The notes: generated by a model from the letters alone, not told the origin. A DNA stretch of 64,000 nt from Paenibacillus sp. FSL H8-0332 (GCF_037963835.1 NZ_CP150145.1:3410001-3474000); one strand, 5' to 3'. Positions 38,401 through 46,079 are shown, numbered from the stretch's first letter. Made by a program: numbers and translations.

Positions 38401-39344
38401 CTGCCGGAACGGTAGACGTCATTCTGAATTCCCTAACGGGTGAGGCTGTCGAGCAAGGGCTCTCCTTATTGGCCCCGCACGGCAGATTTCTGGAAATGGG
38501 CGTAAAGGACATTATGGAGAACAGCACGCTGGGAATGCGGATTTTTGAGAAAGGAATTTCTGTGTCAGCCATCAGCATGGACAGCGGCCTGCCAGGCTAC
38601 ACAAGGCTGTTCCGAGAGCTTGCCCGGCATGTGGAAGAAGGTACGTTCATACCGCTGCCTGTGATCCCTTACCGGTTCGCAGATACGGAAGAGGCTTTCC
38701 GGTATATGGCATCAGCCAAGCATATTGGCAAAATCGTCATTACTCAGGAACATGCCGCAGCTCCAAAGCCGGAGATGGCGCAGCTCCAGGGTGGAATGAC
38801 CAATGCTGAAGGAATGGATGTGCTTGAGCATATTTTATCCAAAGTCATGAGTGTAGAGTTATCACCCGTTCAGTGGCTGTTGTCAACGACCGACCTGAAC
38901 ACCCGCTATTCCTTACTTGAGGCCAACACGCCGGAGGGGATAAAACCTGTTAATAATAAGCCTCTCCCTACGGGGCGCAAGCGCAAACGGATGGCTAGCA
39001 GCACCGAATATGCACCTCCGCTTACACAGACACAGAAGAAGCTGGCAGAACTGTTCATGGACTATCTGGAGCTGGAGGCGATTGGGCTGCACGACAATTT
39101 TTTCGAAGCGGGAGCAAGCTCACTGGATCTGATTCAGATTAATGCCCAACTCAATGCTTTATCTGTCAAAGATACGTCGATTGTCAAAATGTACTCCTAC
39201 CCGACGATTCATCTGCTGGATGCCTATTTGTTCGCGGACAGGGAAGACCAGACAGACAAGAGCGAGGTTCTCAAAGATTCTGAAGACCGTAAAAGAAAAG
39301 CAAGCCGCCTAAAAACACTGGAGTCCATCAAGGGAAGAAGGTGA
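29424..39344 (+). CDS. Hybrid NRPS-PKS C-A-PCP-KS-AT-KR-DH-ER-ACP (ClbB-like)
   Basis: The protein has 3306 residues. C domain (HHIVLDG at 166) and A domain (~500-985), code by eye D-V-F-W-I-G-G-V-L-K. This is close to the valine-type D-A-F-W-I-G-G-T-F-K, so a small aliphatic residue is likely; ClbB uses Ala or Val. Then PCP Ser1038, KS ~1108-1530 with Cys1278, and an intact AT with GHSLGE (Ser1740) and HAFH (malonyl type). KR ~2275-2460 has TGGLGGIG and Tyr2427. DH ~2505-2770 has HxxxGxxxxP from His2529; the later catalytic Asp helix is HPALMDRATS. ER ~2790-3110 has ATGGVGLAA. ACP Ser3233. The order KR-DH-ER is not the usual DH-ER-KR and is shared with ClbB as I recall it. The ATG at 29424 follows GAGGAGG; an in-frame GTG at 29409 is upstream of that site. 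Confidence 0.93.
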   Translation: MKVEKNNVQDIWPLRPLQQGMLFHYLQEESKSEYMEHLILSLQGQVDNRLFNAAWLAVYRANDALRSVFKWEGLRAPVQIVLRNREPLPEIYDFTGGMIPDEFKAVLSTEDQQALKQTRSKKERIQLISEIIGKRNRTMRFDLTRETLRIVLCKFDGECRLFLTFHHIVLDGWSLGIVLEEWLHAYRALAEDQEVSPSAKPGMKAYLAAVKGSRQPEREAVYWADCLRDYEIKQTIQPFYKPRRPGFKRVSLSIPETAAAGMRLFCQNNGMPVATLMNGAWGLLLQRFKHVDDIVFGSTLSGRGVSLTGIERMVGLLINTVPLRLSSRKRESVLEYLAGVQSAITARRPYEMAGLSEIRGYAGIQGTEELFDTLLVMENYPLDKVLLEQPMAGSAAEGLTGQAPLSISSFEMVEHTHYPLTLLIRESSGFEMDFIYDQESYDYFVVNQMSQCFVQLLHNLVTQPEAQVSDIRIAEPDALKMNGLLSAAGPLKQFREQSIPQWFTTMARSHPQNIAIIHEQVKWTYAELDRRSDQVAAALVRLGAGPEQYIGIESRRSPETIMGLLAILKSGAAYVPLHPDYPEERIRFMIEDSGMRLMLSDRDSRLSFMTSMNVDTLCYQDILETEDTDLLGSFPSPHDGGHRVACIVYTSGSTGRPKGVMIEHRGIVRLVKHTEFVNFSTSDVILPTCPFEFDVSNFEIWGALLNGASLYLMDQDKLLMPQVLKETLLQQKISLMWMTTPLFNQLASVDASLFRSLRYLIIGGDTLSPRQINKVRQACPALTLVNGYGPSENSVLSTTFAIEREYETRIPIGRPVSNSTAYILDRNQQFLPVGAIGELCVGLEGVARGYLNNPELTEAKFIPDPLYPEYRMYRTGDLARWLPDGNIDFLGRADNQVKVRGYRLELQEIEHELSRLPGIEDCTVIMIHSVDREKELAAYFVAGNTLQPGPLRKAMLERLPSYAVPTRYMQLAALPLTINGKIDKKALRNLPFPSSVTGGTSVKSLASMEITVLEAWKEALGVEQIGLDAPFFDIGGNSLLTIRISDTLRASTGIELSVTDLFRYPTVRELAAYMAAKQSEDSPKNDTDHVAAASQVEQPPKEDASVTTSDIAVIGLAGRFPGAADPTSFWSNLREGKESISFFSDEELRATGIAETLLRDSRYVKAKGMLEDIEYFDAELFHYSPQEAELMDPQLRILHELAWAGLEDAGYDPMRYRDAIGLFVGATVHLNWVNRLFDSLEDDTERWRAANLNVHSLSMPVSYKLNLTGPSLTVETACSSSLVAVHLACNSLMRGESDLALAGGVSISVPKKSGYTYQDGMIKSPDGHCRAFDTDAKGTVSGDGAGLVVLKKLDQAVRDGDHIYAVIKGSAINNDGTRKAGFTAPSVQGQIDVVTAALEAAAVSAESISYIETHGTGTPLGDPIEIEALSGLFPASNGTETAIGSVKTNIGHLDAAAGIAGFIKTVLALHHKQLPPSLHYKQANPAISFDKSSLYVNATLQDWLPPEGSPRRAGVSSFGIGGTNAHVVLEEAPLPVAADSGNRQNRSEGSPELFLLSAATEEALLQKTEDLLHYLSSAEGQGQQIADIAFTLNTGRQELNFRMAWIATDAAELAAGLQAFLSGTRNIARIREVVHVVFAFPGQGTQYAGMARYLYDTQPLFQREMDRCLELASPILATDLRSIWLPLQEPDPGGPSLPATALHAIDQTEIAQPLLFMVEYALARLLQHWGISQTAMIGHSLGEYTAACLAGVLTLEETIRLVIRRSSLMQQMEHGEMISIGLGHEHVLPLLGGRQALSVAATNSPELTVVSGPPASIRALSAELRQSGHEPFHLQVSHAFHSAMMEPMLGPYSKALQEIKWAAPAIPYISNVTGELITAEQAVDPEYYVNHVRQTVRFSEGVATLAEQLEPVFLEVGPGRTLGQLIRRNPGVRSNSKILSVVPKASEAQASGVHLLQALGDLWMSGVAIHWERVFEKRNGRRVSLPVYPFGKQYYWKYQQGKAEDIQPDSSIARNRPVSEWAYAPDWSEQEDSMEDKRSGCNGQTVLLFTERSLLADQYAALLEEQGAQWIKVYPEGTFQRESAAEYTLDPGNPAHYAQLFAGLAEAGIQPPEQIIHLWSLELDQAETLAQAQVASGRSGENLADTEVLNRCMYSVLELVRAAAVAAQGKPLELTLVTDQMERVHPNDIVDPLKATLLGIASVIPLEYPHIRVHTLDLDQESIAANPGILLTLPFEGSASKASPLPIRQALRSSHRYEHGFIRVPLPRRALPAGALRKGAVYLITGGLGGIGLALADYLASQYQAKLVLVSRKPHPVQDRLEQLYLSGAQVHVEYADVADLASMERVICAAAERFGPLDGVFHAAGVPDGSMIHIATREQTAAVLRPKIAGTTVLYEVLAAMQQPPAFLLLFSSISGTFGAFGQSGYAAANAFMDGFARAHAGDSSGMRVVSVDWDAWKETGMAVEAVNRYNGSGTDEAEHPAGTKGQAELPLRITHPLLTSKRESASETQTVYISRLSAEHHWILDGHRMLGSSILPGTGYVEILRASFEELTGDTGLNIVELFFVQPLVVEEGCELRTVWSNNSSGWEFSMSSIGTAGEWIQHAKGCAERLDEQNDRTLSGAELNKLQNGLLAAAVPVEAERSGESTGVRMQYGPHWNNIRRFFRNGNEAVAELSLPEGLARDSADYGVHPALMDRATSLLGGQSEDSRAYLPFAYKNLQILRPFSANLYTIVQEGEQSEEARTFTCRITDLEGSVLMEIEEYVMHKVRNQSLSDPLPLERNGTLPEVGNYRLGLAVPGELNSLHILSEYRLPPEPDEVEIRVVANGLNFKEVLYALGVLKLPDSYGFSFGLECAGTVTRVGAGVTDWLPGDEVMAIAGASLGKYARVPASSVVRKPSRISFAEAATLPIAFMTAYYALIIRGQLSLGEKVLIHTATGGVGLAAVQIAQWVGAEIYATAGTEEKRDYLRSLGISHVYSSRDLAFADQIRESAGTVDVILNSLTGEAVEQGLSLLAPHGRFLEMGVKDIMENSTLGMRIFEKGISVSAISMDSGLPGYTRLFRELARHVEEGTFIPLPVIPYRFADTEEAFRYMASAKHIGKIVITQEHAAAPKPEMAQLQGGMTNAEGMDVLEHILSKVMSVELSPVQWLLSTTDLNTRYSLLEANTPEGIKPVNNKPLPTGRKRKRMASSTEYAPPLTQTQKKLAELFMDYLELEAIGLHDNFFEAGASSLDLIQINAQLNALSVKDTSIVKMYSYPTIHLLDAYLFADREDQTDKSEVLKDSEDRKRKASRLKTLESIKGRR

Positions 39345-39348
39345 TGTA

Positions 39349-42300
39349 ATGAGTGAAGAGACCGCAGAGACCGGACTTGAGATTGCCATCATTGGCATGA
39401 GCGGTAAATTTCCGGGCGCGGATACGATCGAGGCGTATTGGAATCTGCTGATCCACGGCGTATCCGCGGTAACCCAATTCAGCTTCGAGGAGCTTCGGGA
39501 ACAAGGGATTTCTCCAGAACGTTTGAACCATCCCGATTACGTCAGAGCGAAGCCTTACCTGGATAACGTATACGATTTCGATGCTTCTTTATTCGGATAT
39601 GCCTCCTGGGAAGCCGAGAACATGGACCCCCAGATCCGTCTGTTCCACGAAATTGTCTATCATGCGCTAGAGAATTCGGGCTATCACCCCGACCGCTATG
39701 AAGGACAAATCGGCATGTATGCCGGGGCTCCGCTCGACCTGAAATGGACGGGTGATCATCTGTCCCGCCACGGAGACGGTGAAGATGTGCTGGAGTCGGG
39801 TATCGTGTCGAGCAAGGATTTCTTAAGCCAACTGATCTCCTACAAGCTCAATCTGACGGGACCCAGCTACACCCTGTACACCGCCTGTTCAACCTCACTT
39901 GCAGCAGTACATCTGGCTTGCCAGGGTCTCCTGCTTGGAGACTGCAATCTGGCCGTTGCCGGAGGGGTGACGCTGGAGCAGCCGGGCAAGTCGGGTTATC
40001 TCTACCAGGAGGGCACTATTTATTCCAAAAGTGGCGTTTGCCGCCCTTTCGACAGCCGGGCCGATGGGACCATCTTCGGGGAAGGCGCGGGTGCAGTGGT
40101 GCTTAAGCGCCTCTCGGAAGCTATAGAGGACGGCGACCATATCTATGCTGTGATTAAAGGCTCGTCAAGCAACAATGACGGGCGGCGAAAAGTAGGCTTT
40201 GCTGCCCCCAGCCTGGAGGGCCAGAAGGAGGTTATCCGCTCGGCCTGGAACCTCGCGGATATTGAACCGGATACCATCGGTTACATCGAAACCCACGGTA
40301 CCGGCACCAACGTCGGTGACCCGATTGAATTTACCGCCTTACAGCAAGTGTTCGGTCAGGAGAGCCCGCACCGGCCCATCGGCTCGGTCAAGGGCAACAT
40401 CGGACATCTGCACGCCGCTGCCGGAATTGCCGGCTTGATCAAGACTGCTCTATCGCTGGAACGGGAGATGATTCCGCCGACAGCCAATTATGCTGAACCC
40501 AACCCGCTGCTGGAGATGGAGAAGTCGGCATTCTACCTCAGCCGGGAACCCGTGGCGTGGCCTAGAGGGAAGCTGCCGCGCCGCGCAGGCATCAGTTCGT
40601 TTGGCGTTGGCGGCACCAACGTCCATATGGTTCTTGAGGAGCCGCCTCTCCGGGCAAACAGTGAGCCGGCGGAGCTTCCGGCAGTTCTGCTGCTCTCGGC
40701 CAAAAGTCCTGCTGCCCTGGAGCGGATGCAAGGCGAATTGGCAGAACATTTGGAGAACCTCTCAAGCAGTGTACCGCTGGCCGATGTTGCGTTCACGCTG
40801 CAAATGGGACGGGGGCAATTCAAATACCGGCTCGCCTGTACTGCAGCGCAGACAGAAGAGGCTGTCCGCCTCCTAAGAGATTCTGAAGGTGCTGGACTGA
40901 TTCGATCTTCTCAGGAGCGTCTTAACCGTCCGGTGGTATTCATGTTCACGGGCCAAGGTTCGCAGGTCATGGGGATGGGCGCGGAGCTGTACCGGCGCCA
41001 TCTGTCCTATCGCCAGGAAGTGGACCGGCTGTCGGAGCTGCTGCGTCCGAAGATTGGCCTGGATATCCGCCGCTATATCGGTGTGGCGGACGCCGAAGCT
41101 CTGAGTCTTGCTGGCACTTTCTCCGATTCGGAACTAGACCAGACCTGGCTCGCCCAGCCCGCATTATTCGTCTTGGAGTATGCGCTTGCCAGTGCCTGGA
41201 TGAAGCTTGGCGTCCGCCCTTCCCACATGGTGGGACACAGCATCGGAGAATATGTTGCGGCAACACTCGCCGGGGTCTTCACCCTTGAGGATGCGCTCGA
41301 TATTGTGGCGGCTCGCGGACGACTGATGCAGTCCGCTCCAGGTGGAATGATGTTAGCCGCAGCTATTCCTGCATCTGAAGCAGGCCGGTATGTCAGTGCA
41401 GACGTATCGCTCGCAGCTATTAACCAGCCGGGGTTATGCGTATTCTCAGGCGACGAAGAAGAGCTGCGGCTGCGGCAGGAGGAGTGGAGCCAAGCGGGGA
41501 TCTTCACGGCTAGGCTCAACACCTCTCACGCGTTCCACTCTTCACGGATGGATACCATTCTGGAGCCGTTCCGCGAAGTACTCCGCTCCAAGCACCTGAA
41601 TACACCTGAGCTGCCGTTCTATTCCTGTCTGACCGGCGAACCTGTCACCGGCGAGATGGCAGTGAATCCCGAGTATTGGACTGCTCAGCTTCGCGGGACG
41701 GTGAACTTCTCGGCCATGGTCAGCGGCTGTCTGGCTGATGAGGACAATATCTTCCTTGAAATAGGCCCAGGCCAGACGTTATGCCGTCTGGTGAAAGCCC
41801 AGAGCGGAGGTGACCGGCTGGTGCTGTCCAGCCTGGGGGCTGCGGCAGCGGCCAGTGAAGCAGCCGTTTTCGTGCAGACCTTGTCCCAGCTCTGGCTAGC
41901 CGGGGTACCTGTCCAGTGGGACCAGCTTTATCCGCCGCAGTCCCGCCGGCGGCTGCCTCTGCCTATGTACAGCTTCGACCAGCAGACCTATCTGCCTCGG
42001 CCAGCGATATCAGAACCGCCTCAGGCGGTAACGGCGGGGCCGGACATTTCCTTGCTCTATCTGCCTGCATGGAAGCAGGAGCCGCTCTCGGACCCGCCAA
42101 GCAATACAAGCCCGCATCCGCTAACCTGGCTCATTCTGCGTGGAGAAGGCCGGGCTGCCGAGCGATGTCAAGAACGGCTTGTTGAACAAGGGGACCGCTG
42201 TATCGGGGTGCTGGCTGCCGCGCAGTATCAACGACATGCACCGGATCGGTACGAGCTGAATCCGGTCCATGCCGGGGATTACCAGCGGCTCGCCGATGAT

Positions 42301-43797
42301 CTGCGAAGGGACGGCATCGTCATCGACCGCATTCTCCATGCCTGGATGCTGGAAGAGCAGGCGCCGCGCGGAATTCCGTCTGCTGTAGAGATGTCAGGAG
42401 CAGTAGCCGAGCGCGGATACCTGTCGCTCATTCATCTGGTCCCTGCCCTGGATAAAGAACTCTGCGGGTCGCAAGTCCAGTTAACGGTTGCGACTAGCCG
42501 GATCTTCACAATCTTTGGAGCAGGAGGAGGTGAGGCCGAACGGCGGGCCATCCTTGGGCCGCTCCTGACCTTGCACCAGGAGCAGAACGGCTGGCAGGGC
42601 CGGCTGATTGACTTCCAGCCTGAGGAGTCCGAAAGACGTCTGACAGACAAGCTTTGGCTGGAGCTTATATCGCCTCCCGGTACTTCGGTAGTAGCCGCTT
42701 ATCGGGGCGGGACGCGGCTGGTGCAGGCTTTTGAACCCTTTACAGCTCCAATTCATAAGGGTGAGCCTGCTAGCTTCTCTGAAGCAGCGGCAGCAGCACC
42801 CGGAGAGGTTTATCTGGTGGTCTCTCCCGCTGGCGGTGCGGAGTTGATCCGCAGTTTCTTGGCAGCTCGGCCTGGTGCAGAGATCATAGCATCTGAAGGT
42901 CTCGGATCAGATCAGCTTCGCCAGGCCATTGCGGCAGCGGCGGGAATCTGCGGCCGAATTGACGGGGTGGTATACGAACCGGAGCTGCAAGCCTTGGAAT
43001 GGCGGACACTTGCGGCATTATCTGCGGCGAAGAATCCCCAGGTTCCAGCGCCCCGTACCTTCCAGGAATTGAACAAGCTGCTCCAGAGCTGCGGTGCTGA
43101 GATCGGTTTTGGCTGGATATTATCTTCCTTATCCTCCGTAGTTGGCGGAATCGGCCTCACCGAACTGGCAGCGGCAGCAGGTGTGCTTGATGCGGCTGCG
43201 GAAGATGCGGGCTGCGGGAATATCCCCTGGCTGTCGCTAAGCCGTGATTTCACCCGCAGCAAGACAGTCCAGGGTCCGGGCATTACCCGGGAACAGGAAT
43301 ATGTCTTATATGAGCAGCTATGGCCGATCCGGGGACAGATCAGCCGGGCGGTCATCTCTGCCCAGCCTCCCCTGGCCCGGTTGAAGATCGCCTCAGAGGA
43401 TCGGCCGCTTCCGGCGGAATCCCATCCTTCCGCCCATCCTTACGATGCTGCGGGCAGTCGTGAGCGCCCGGCTTATCTGGGGCCATATACACCTCCAGTG
43501 ACAGAGCAGGAGGCGATCATCTGTGAGATTATCGCCGAACTGCTTGGCGTACATCCAGTGGGTGTGGACGATCATTTTTACGATTTGGGTGGACATTCGC
43601 TGCTCCTTACACGACTTCTGTCAAGAATCAAGGATGTGTTTCGCACCGAGCTGCCGCTTCGTACCGTGATGGAGAATCCAACGGTGGAAGGGATGATCCA
43701 CAGCTTGGTGAGCGAGTGGGGGGATGCCGGAACCGTAGCAGACATTGCAGATGCCTACCGGGAGTATCAACGGCTGACCTATGGAGGTGTGCAGTGA
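39349..43797 (+). CDS. PKS KS-AT-KR*-ACP with inactive KR (ClbC-like position)
   Basis: This 1482-residue module has a KS at ~10-430 with Cys180 in YTACSTSLAAV and both His motifs. The AT at ~520-830 is intact, with GQGSQ, GHSIGE (Ser631) and HAFH pointing to malonyl. A long stretch at ~900-1330 aligns in outline with a ketoreductase but is dead. The nucleotide loop TGGxGGxG is replaced by VVSPAGGAE, and the catalytic Tyr of SGYAAAN is lost in the segment LTELAAAAGVLDA. The carrier has Ser1417 (DLGGHSLLL). It should add an unreduced malonyl unit. It follows the ClbB-like gene by four bases and precedes the ClbD-like gene, as clbC does, but it is several hundred residues longer than ClbC as I remember it. 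Confidence 0.88.
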   Translation: MSEETAETGLEIAIIGMSGKFPGADTIEAYWNLLIHGVSAVTQFSFEELREQGISPERLNHPDYVRAKPYLDNVYDFDASLFGYASWEAENMDPQIRLFHEIVYHALENSGYHPDRYEGQIGMYAGAPLDLKWTGDHLSRHGDGEDVLESGIVSSKDFLSQLISYKLNLTGPSYTLYTACSTSLAAVHLACQGLLLGDCNLAVAGGVTLEQPGKSGYLYQEGTIYSKSGVCRPFDSRADGTIFGEGAGAVVLKRLSEAIEDGDHIYAVIKGSSSNNDGRRKVGFAAPSLEGQKEVIRSAWNLADIEPDTIGYIETHGTGTNVGDPIEFTALQQVFGQESPHRPIGSVKGNIGHLHAAAGIAGLIKTALSLEREMIPPTANYAEPNPLLEMEKSAFYLSREPVAWPRGKLPRRAGISSFGVGGTNVHMVLEEPPLRANSEPAELPAVLLLSAKSPAALERMQGELAEHLENLSSSVPLADVAFTLQMGRGQFKYRLACTAAQTEEAVRLLRDSEGAGLIRSSQERLNRPVVFMFTGQGSQVMGMGAELYRRHLSYRQEVDRLSELLRPKIGLDIRRYIGVADAEALSLAGTFSDSELDQTWLAQPALFVLEYALASAWMKLGVRPSHMVGHSIGEYVAATLAGVFTLEDALDIVAARGRLMQSAPGGMMLAAAIPASEAGRYVSADVSLAAINQPGLCVFSGDEEELRLRQEEWSQAGIFTARLNTSHAFHSSRMDTILEPFREVLRSKHLNTPELPFYSCLTGEPVTGEMAVNPEYWTAQLRGTVNFSAMVSGCLADEDNIFLEIGPGQTLCRLVKAQSGGDRLVLSSLGAAAAASEAAVFVQTLSQLWLAGVPVQWDQLYPPQSRRRLPLPMYSFDQQTYLPRPAISEPPQAVTAGPDISLLYLPAWKQEPLSDPPSNTSPHPLTWLILRGEGRAAERCQERLVEQGDRCIGVLAAAQYQRHAPDRYELNPVHAGDYQRLADDLRRDGIVIDRILHAWMLEEQAPRGIPSAVEMSGAVAERGYLSLIHLVPALDKELCGSQVQLTVATSRIFTIFGAGGGEAERRAILGPLLTLHQEQNGWQGRLIDFQPEESERRLTDKLWLELISPPGTSVVAAYRGGTRLVQAFEPFTAPIHKGEPASFSEAAAAAPGEVYLVVSPAGGAELIRSFLAARPGAEIIASEGLGSDQLRQAIAAAAGICGRIDGVVYEPELQALEWRTLAALSAAKNPQVPAPRTFQELNKLLQSCGAEIGFGWILSSLSSVVGGIGLTELAAAAGVLDAAAEDAGCGNIPWLSLSRDFTRSKTVQGPGITREQEYVLYEQLWPIRGQISRAVISAQPPLARLKIASEDRPLPAESHPSAHPYDAAGSRERPAYLGPYTPPVTEQEAIICEIIAELLGVHPVGVDDHFYDLGGHSLLLTRLLSRIKDVFRTELPLRTVMENPTVEGMIHSLVSEWGDAGTVADIADAYREYQRLTYGGVQ

Positions 43798-43823
43798 GCA
43801 GAATTAAGGATGGAGGAAGAACG

Positions 43824-44675
43824 ATGGAACAGAGGATTGGCGTTGTAGGCTCAGGTGTGATGGGCAGCGGTGTAGCCCAGGTCTTCGCTCAAGGGGGGTA
43901 CGACACGGTAGTTGTCGATGTATCCGAAGAGCAGATGCGCAGAACCCGGGAGAAGATCCGGGAGAGCCTTCGTTTTCAGAAAATGATGACGGGTGTGGCC
44001 CCGCTAGAACGTGCCGAGGCGGTGCTGGACCGCATCCACTTCACCCAGGAGATCGAAGCGCTCGCTGCGTGTTCGTTCGTGGTGGAGAATGTAACCGAGA
44101 GCTGGGAGATCAAGCAGGCGGTATACGAACAGCTTAACAAAGTCTGCGCGAAGGATTGCATTCTGGGGGTCAACACATCGGCGATTTCAATCACCCGGGT
44201 TGCTGCACTAGTGGAACGCCCCGAGCGGGTTGTCGGGATTCATTTCATGAATCCGGTGCCGCTCAAGCCTATGGTTGAGGTCATCAAAGGATATCATACC
44301 ACCCCGGAGACACTGCAAATAACGCAGGAAATGCTGGGAACCCTCGGCAAGCAAAGTGTAGTTGTTGAGGATTCGGTCGGGTTCGTGACGAACCGGGCAA
44401 TGATGATTTTTGTGAATGAAGCCATCTTCATGGTACAGGAGCAGGTGGCTTCACCGGAGGACATTGATATTTTGTTCAAACAGTGTTTCGGGCACAAGAT
44501 GGGTCCCTTGCAGACAGCCGACCTCATTGGTCTGGATACCATTCTCAAATCACTTGATGTGCTGTACGAAGGCTATAACGACAGTAAATACCGCCCTTGT
44601 CCCTTGCTCAAAAAAATGGTCGATGCCGGGCTTCACGGTATGAAATCCGGTCAGGGTTTCTATTCTTACAATTAA
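43824..44675 (+). CDS. 3-hydroxyacyl-CoA dehydrogenase-like enzyme for aminomalonyl-ACP (ClbD/ZmaG-like)
   Basis: This 283-residue NAD-dependent dehydrogenase has the Rossmann motif GVVGSGVMGSGVAQ at the N-terminus, the HFMNPVPLKPMVEV active-site block and EDSVGFVTNR. In zwittermicin and colibactin the equivalent enzyme (ZmaG, ClbD) oxidises carrier-bound serine at the hydroxymethyl group. This is the first of two steps to aminomalonyl-ACP. Its neighbours are exactly the other enzymes of that route. ATG 43824 is favoured by GGAGGAAGA and by the placement of the NAD motif. GTG 43794, overlapping the previous stop, is possible and adds ten residues. Confidence 0.9.
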   Translation: MEQRIGVVGSGVMGSGVAQVFAQGGYDTVVVDVSEEQMRRTREKIRESLRFQKMMTGVAPLERAEAVLDRIHFTQEIEALAACSFVVENVTESWEIKQAVYEQLNKVCAKDCILGVNTSAISITRVAALVERPERVVGIHFMNPVPLKPMVEVIKGYHTTPETLQITQEMLGTLGKQSVVVEDSVGFVTNRAMMIFVNEAIFMVQEQVASPEDIDILFKQCFGHKMGPLQTADLIGLDTILKSLDVLYEGYNDSKYRPCPLLKKMVDAGLHGMKSGQGFYSYN

Positions 44676-44694
44676 TTTCAGGAGGCTGATCCCA

Positions 44695-44952
44695 ATGAAT
44701 CATGAAGAAATCAAAGCACAGGTGACCACATTTCTTACCCGCTCACTGCGTACCAAGGAGCTTAAGGAGGACGATAACATCCTGGAGCTGGGCCTTGTGC
44801 ATTCCCTGTTCATGATCCAGTTGATTATGTTCATCGAGAAGACCTTTCATCTGGAGCTGGAAGAAGAGGATTTGGATATGGACAATATCAAGACGGTCCG
44901 CGATCTGGTAGTTCTGATCGAACGCCATCAACCTACGGGAGCTGAAATCTAA
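44695..44952 (+). CDS. Free-standing acyl carrier protein (ClbE/ZmaH-like)
   Basis: This is an 85-residue acidic carrier protein. The phosphopantetheine attachment site is Ser37 in LGLVHSLFM. It should carry seryl and then aminomalonyl groups while the flanking dehydrogenases act. A good AGGAGG ribosome site precedes it. Its stop overlaps the start of the acyl-CoA dehydrogenase (TAATG), so the two are translationally coupled. Confidence 0.93.
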   Translation: MNHEEIKAQVTTFLTRSLRTKELKEDDNILELGLVHSLFMIQLIMFIEKTFHLELEEEDLDMDNIKTVRDLVVLIERHQPTGAEI

Positions 44953-46079
44953 TGAATACGCCACTAAAAGCGACCTCCGTCCCTACTGCCCTGGGCATCC
45001 GCCAGTTTGTTGACACGCATATCCTGCCGCAGGCCGCCCAGATGGATCAGGAGCAGGAGATTCCGCGCGCATTGTTCACTGAGATGGCAGCCGAAGGACT
45101 TACAGGCCTTGCGGTTCCAGTCAAATATGGGGGAACTGCCGTCGATTATGCCACACTTGGAGCCATTCATGAGGAGCTGGGGCGCGGATATGCTTCTGTG
45201 CAGAATGCCTGTACTGTGTTCGGCATGGTCTGCAAACCGCTGGCGCGGTTTGGGTCGGAAGCCCAGAAGCACAAATGGCTGCCCGCCATCGCGGCTGGCG
45301 AGGTCATCCCGGCGATTGCAATCACCGAACCGATGGTGGGCAGCGATATTGCCAAGCTGGAGACGGAGGCGGTGCAGGAAGATGGACAAATCATCCTGAA
45401 TGGCCGCAAGAAGTACATCACGCTCGGGCAAATCGCTGATGTGTTCCTGGTGTTCGCCCGATTGAACGGGCGCGGGGTCGCTGTACTGGTGGAACGGGGA
45501 ACTCCCGGTTTGCAGATCGATCCCATGCGGGGGCTGATGGGGCTGAGGGCCAATATGATCGCTGAGCTGACCTTCGAGCATTGCAGTGTGCCTGTGGAGA
45601 ATTTGGTTGGCAAAATCGGCTTCGGGTTCACCCATGTGGCGAACTATGCGCTGGACGAAGGCCGTTACACCACCGCCTGCGGCAGCGTCGGGTTGGCACA
45701 AGCCTGCCTGGAGCAAAGCATCCAGTATGCCGGTGAGCGGTTCCAGTTCGGTGAACCTTTGCGCAAGCATCCGCTTGTGCAGAAGATGCTCAGCGAAATG
45801 ATTACCGGGTCCAAAGCCGCCCGTGAGCTGTGTGCCGCCGCCGGGAGACTGCGGGAGCAAGGTGATCCTGCGGCCATCACAGAGACCTTGGTTGCCAAAT
45901 ACCATGCTTCCAAAACGGCTGTCCATGCAGCAGATCATGCCCTGCAAATACATGGGGCTTCAGGCTGTATGAGCGGCAATCCGGTAGAACGGTTCTACCG
46001 CGATGCCAAGATTATGGAGATTATTGAGGGAACTTCACAGATGCATGAGCTGCAAATCGCACGCAACTTCCGTTTGTGA
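44952..46079 (+). CDS. Acyl-CoA dehydrogenase-like flavoenzyme for aminomalonyl-ACP (ClbF/ZmaI-like)
   Basis: This 375-residue protein has the acyl-CoA dehydrogenase fold. It shows AITEPMVGSDIA (flavin and substrate loop), ALDEGRYTTACGSVGLAQ, RFQFGEPLRKHPLVQ and the C-terminal IMEIIEGTSQMHELQIA, which holds the usual catalytic Glu region. In the aminomalonyl route this FAD enzyme oxidises the serine-derived aldehyde on the carrier to the carboxylate. It lies between the carrier protein and the discrete AT that would use the product. Confidence 0.92.
   Translation: MNTPLKATSVPTALGIRQFVDTHILPQAAQMDQEQEIPRALFTEMAAEGLTGLAVPVKYGGTAVDYATLGAIHEELGRGYASVQNACTVFGMVCKPLARFGSEAQKHKWLPAIAAGEVIPAIAITEPMVGSDIAKLETEAVQEDGQIILNGRKKYITLGQIADVFLVFARLNGRGVAVLVERGTPGLQIDPMRGLMGLRANMIAELTFEHCSVPVENLVGKIGFGFTHVANYALDEGRYTTACGSVGLAQACLEQSIQYAGERFQFGEPLRKHPLVQKMLSEMITGSKAARELCAAAGRLREQGDPAAITETLVAKYHASKTAVHAADHALQIHGASGCMSGNPVERFYRDAKIMEIIEGTSQMHELQIARNFRL

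Noticed and set aside
44964..45953. 329-codon minus-strand ORF
   Set aside because: It is antisense to the acyl-CoA dehydrogenase gene, which has a full family match. The antisense translation is low-complexity and has no recognisable domain; it is a codon-bias shadow in GC-rich DNA.
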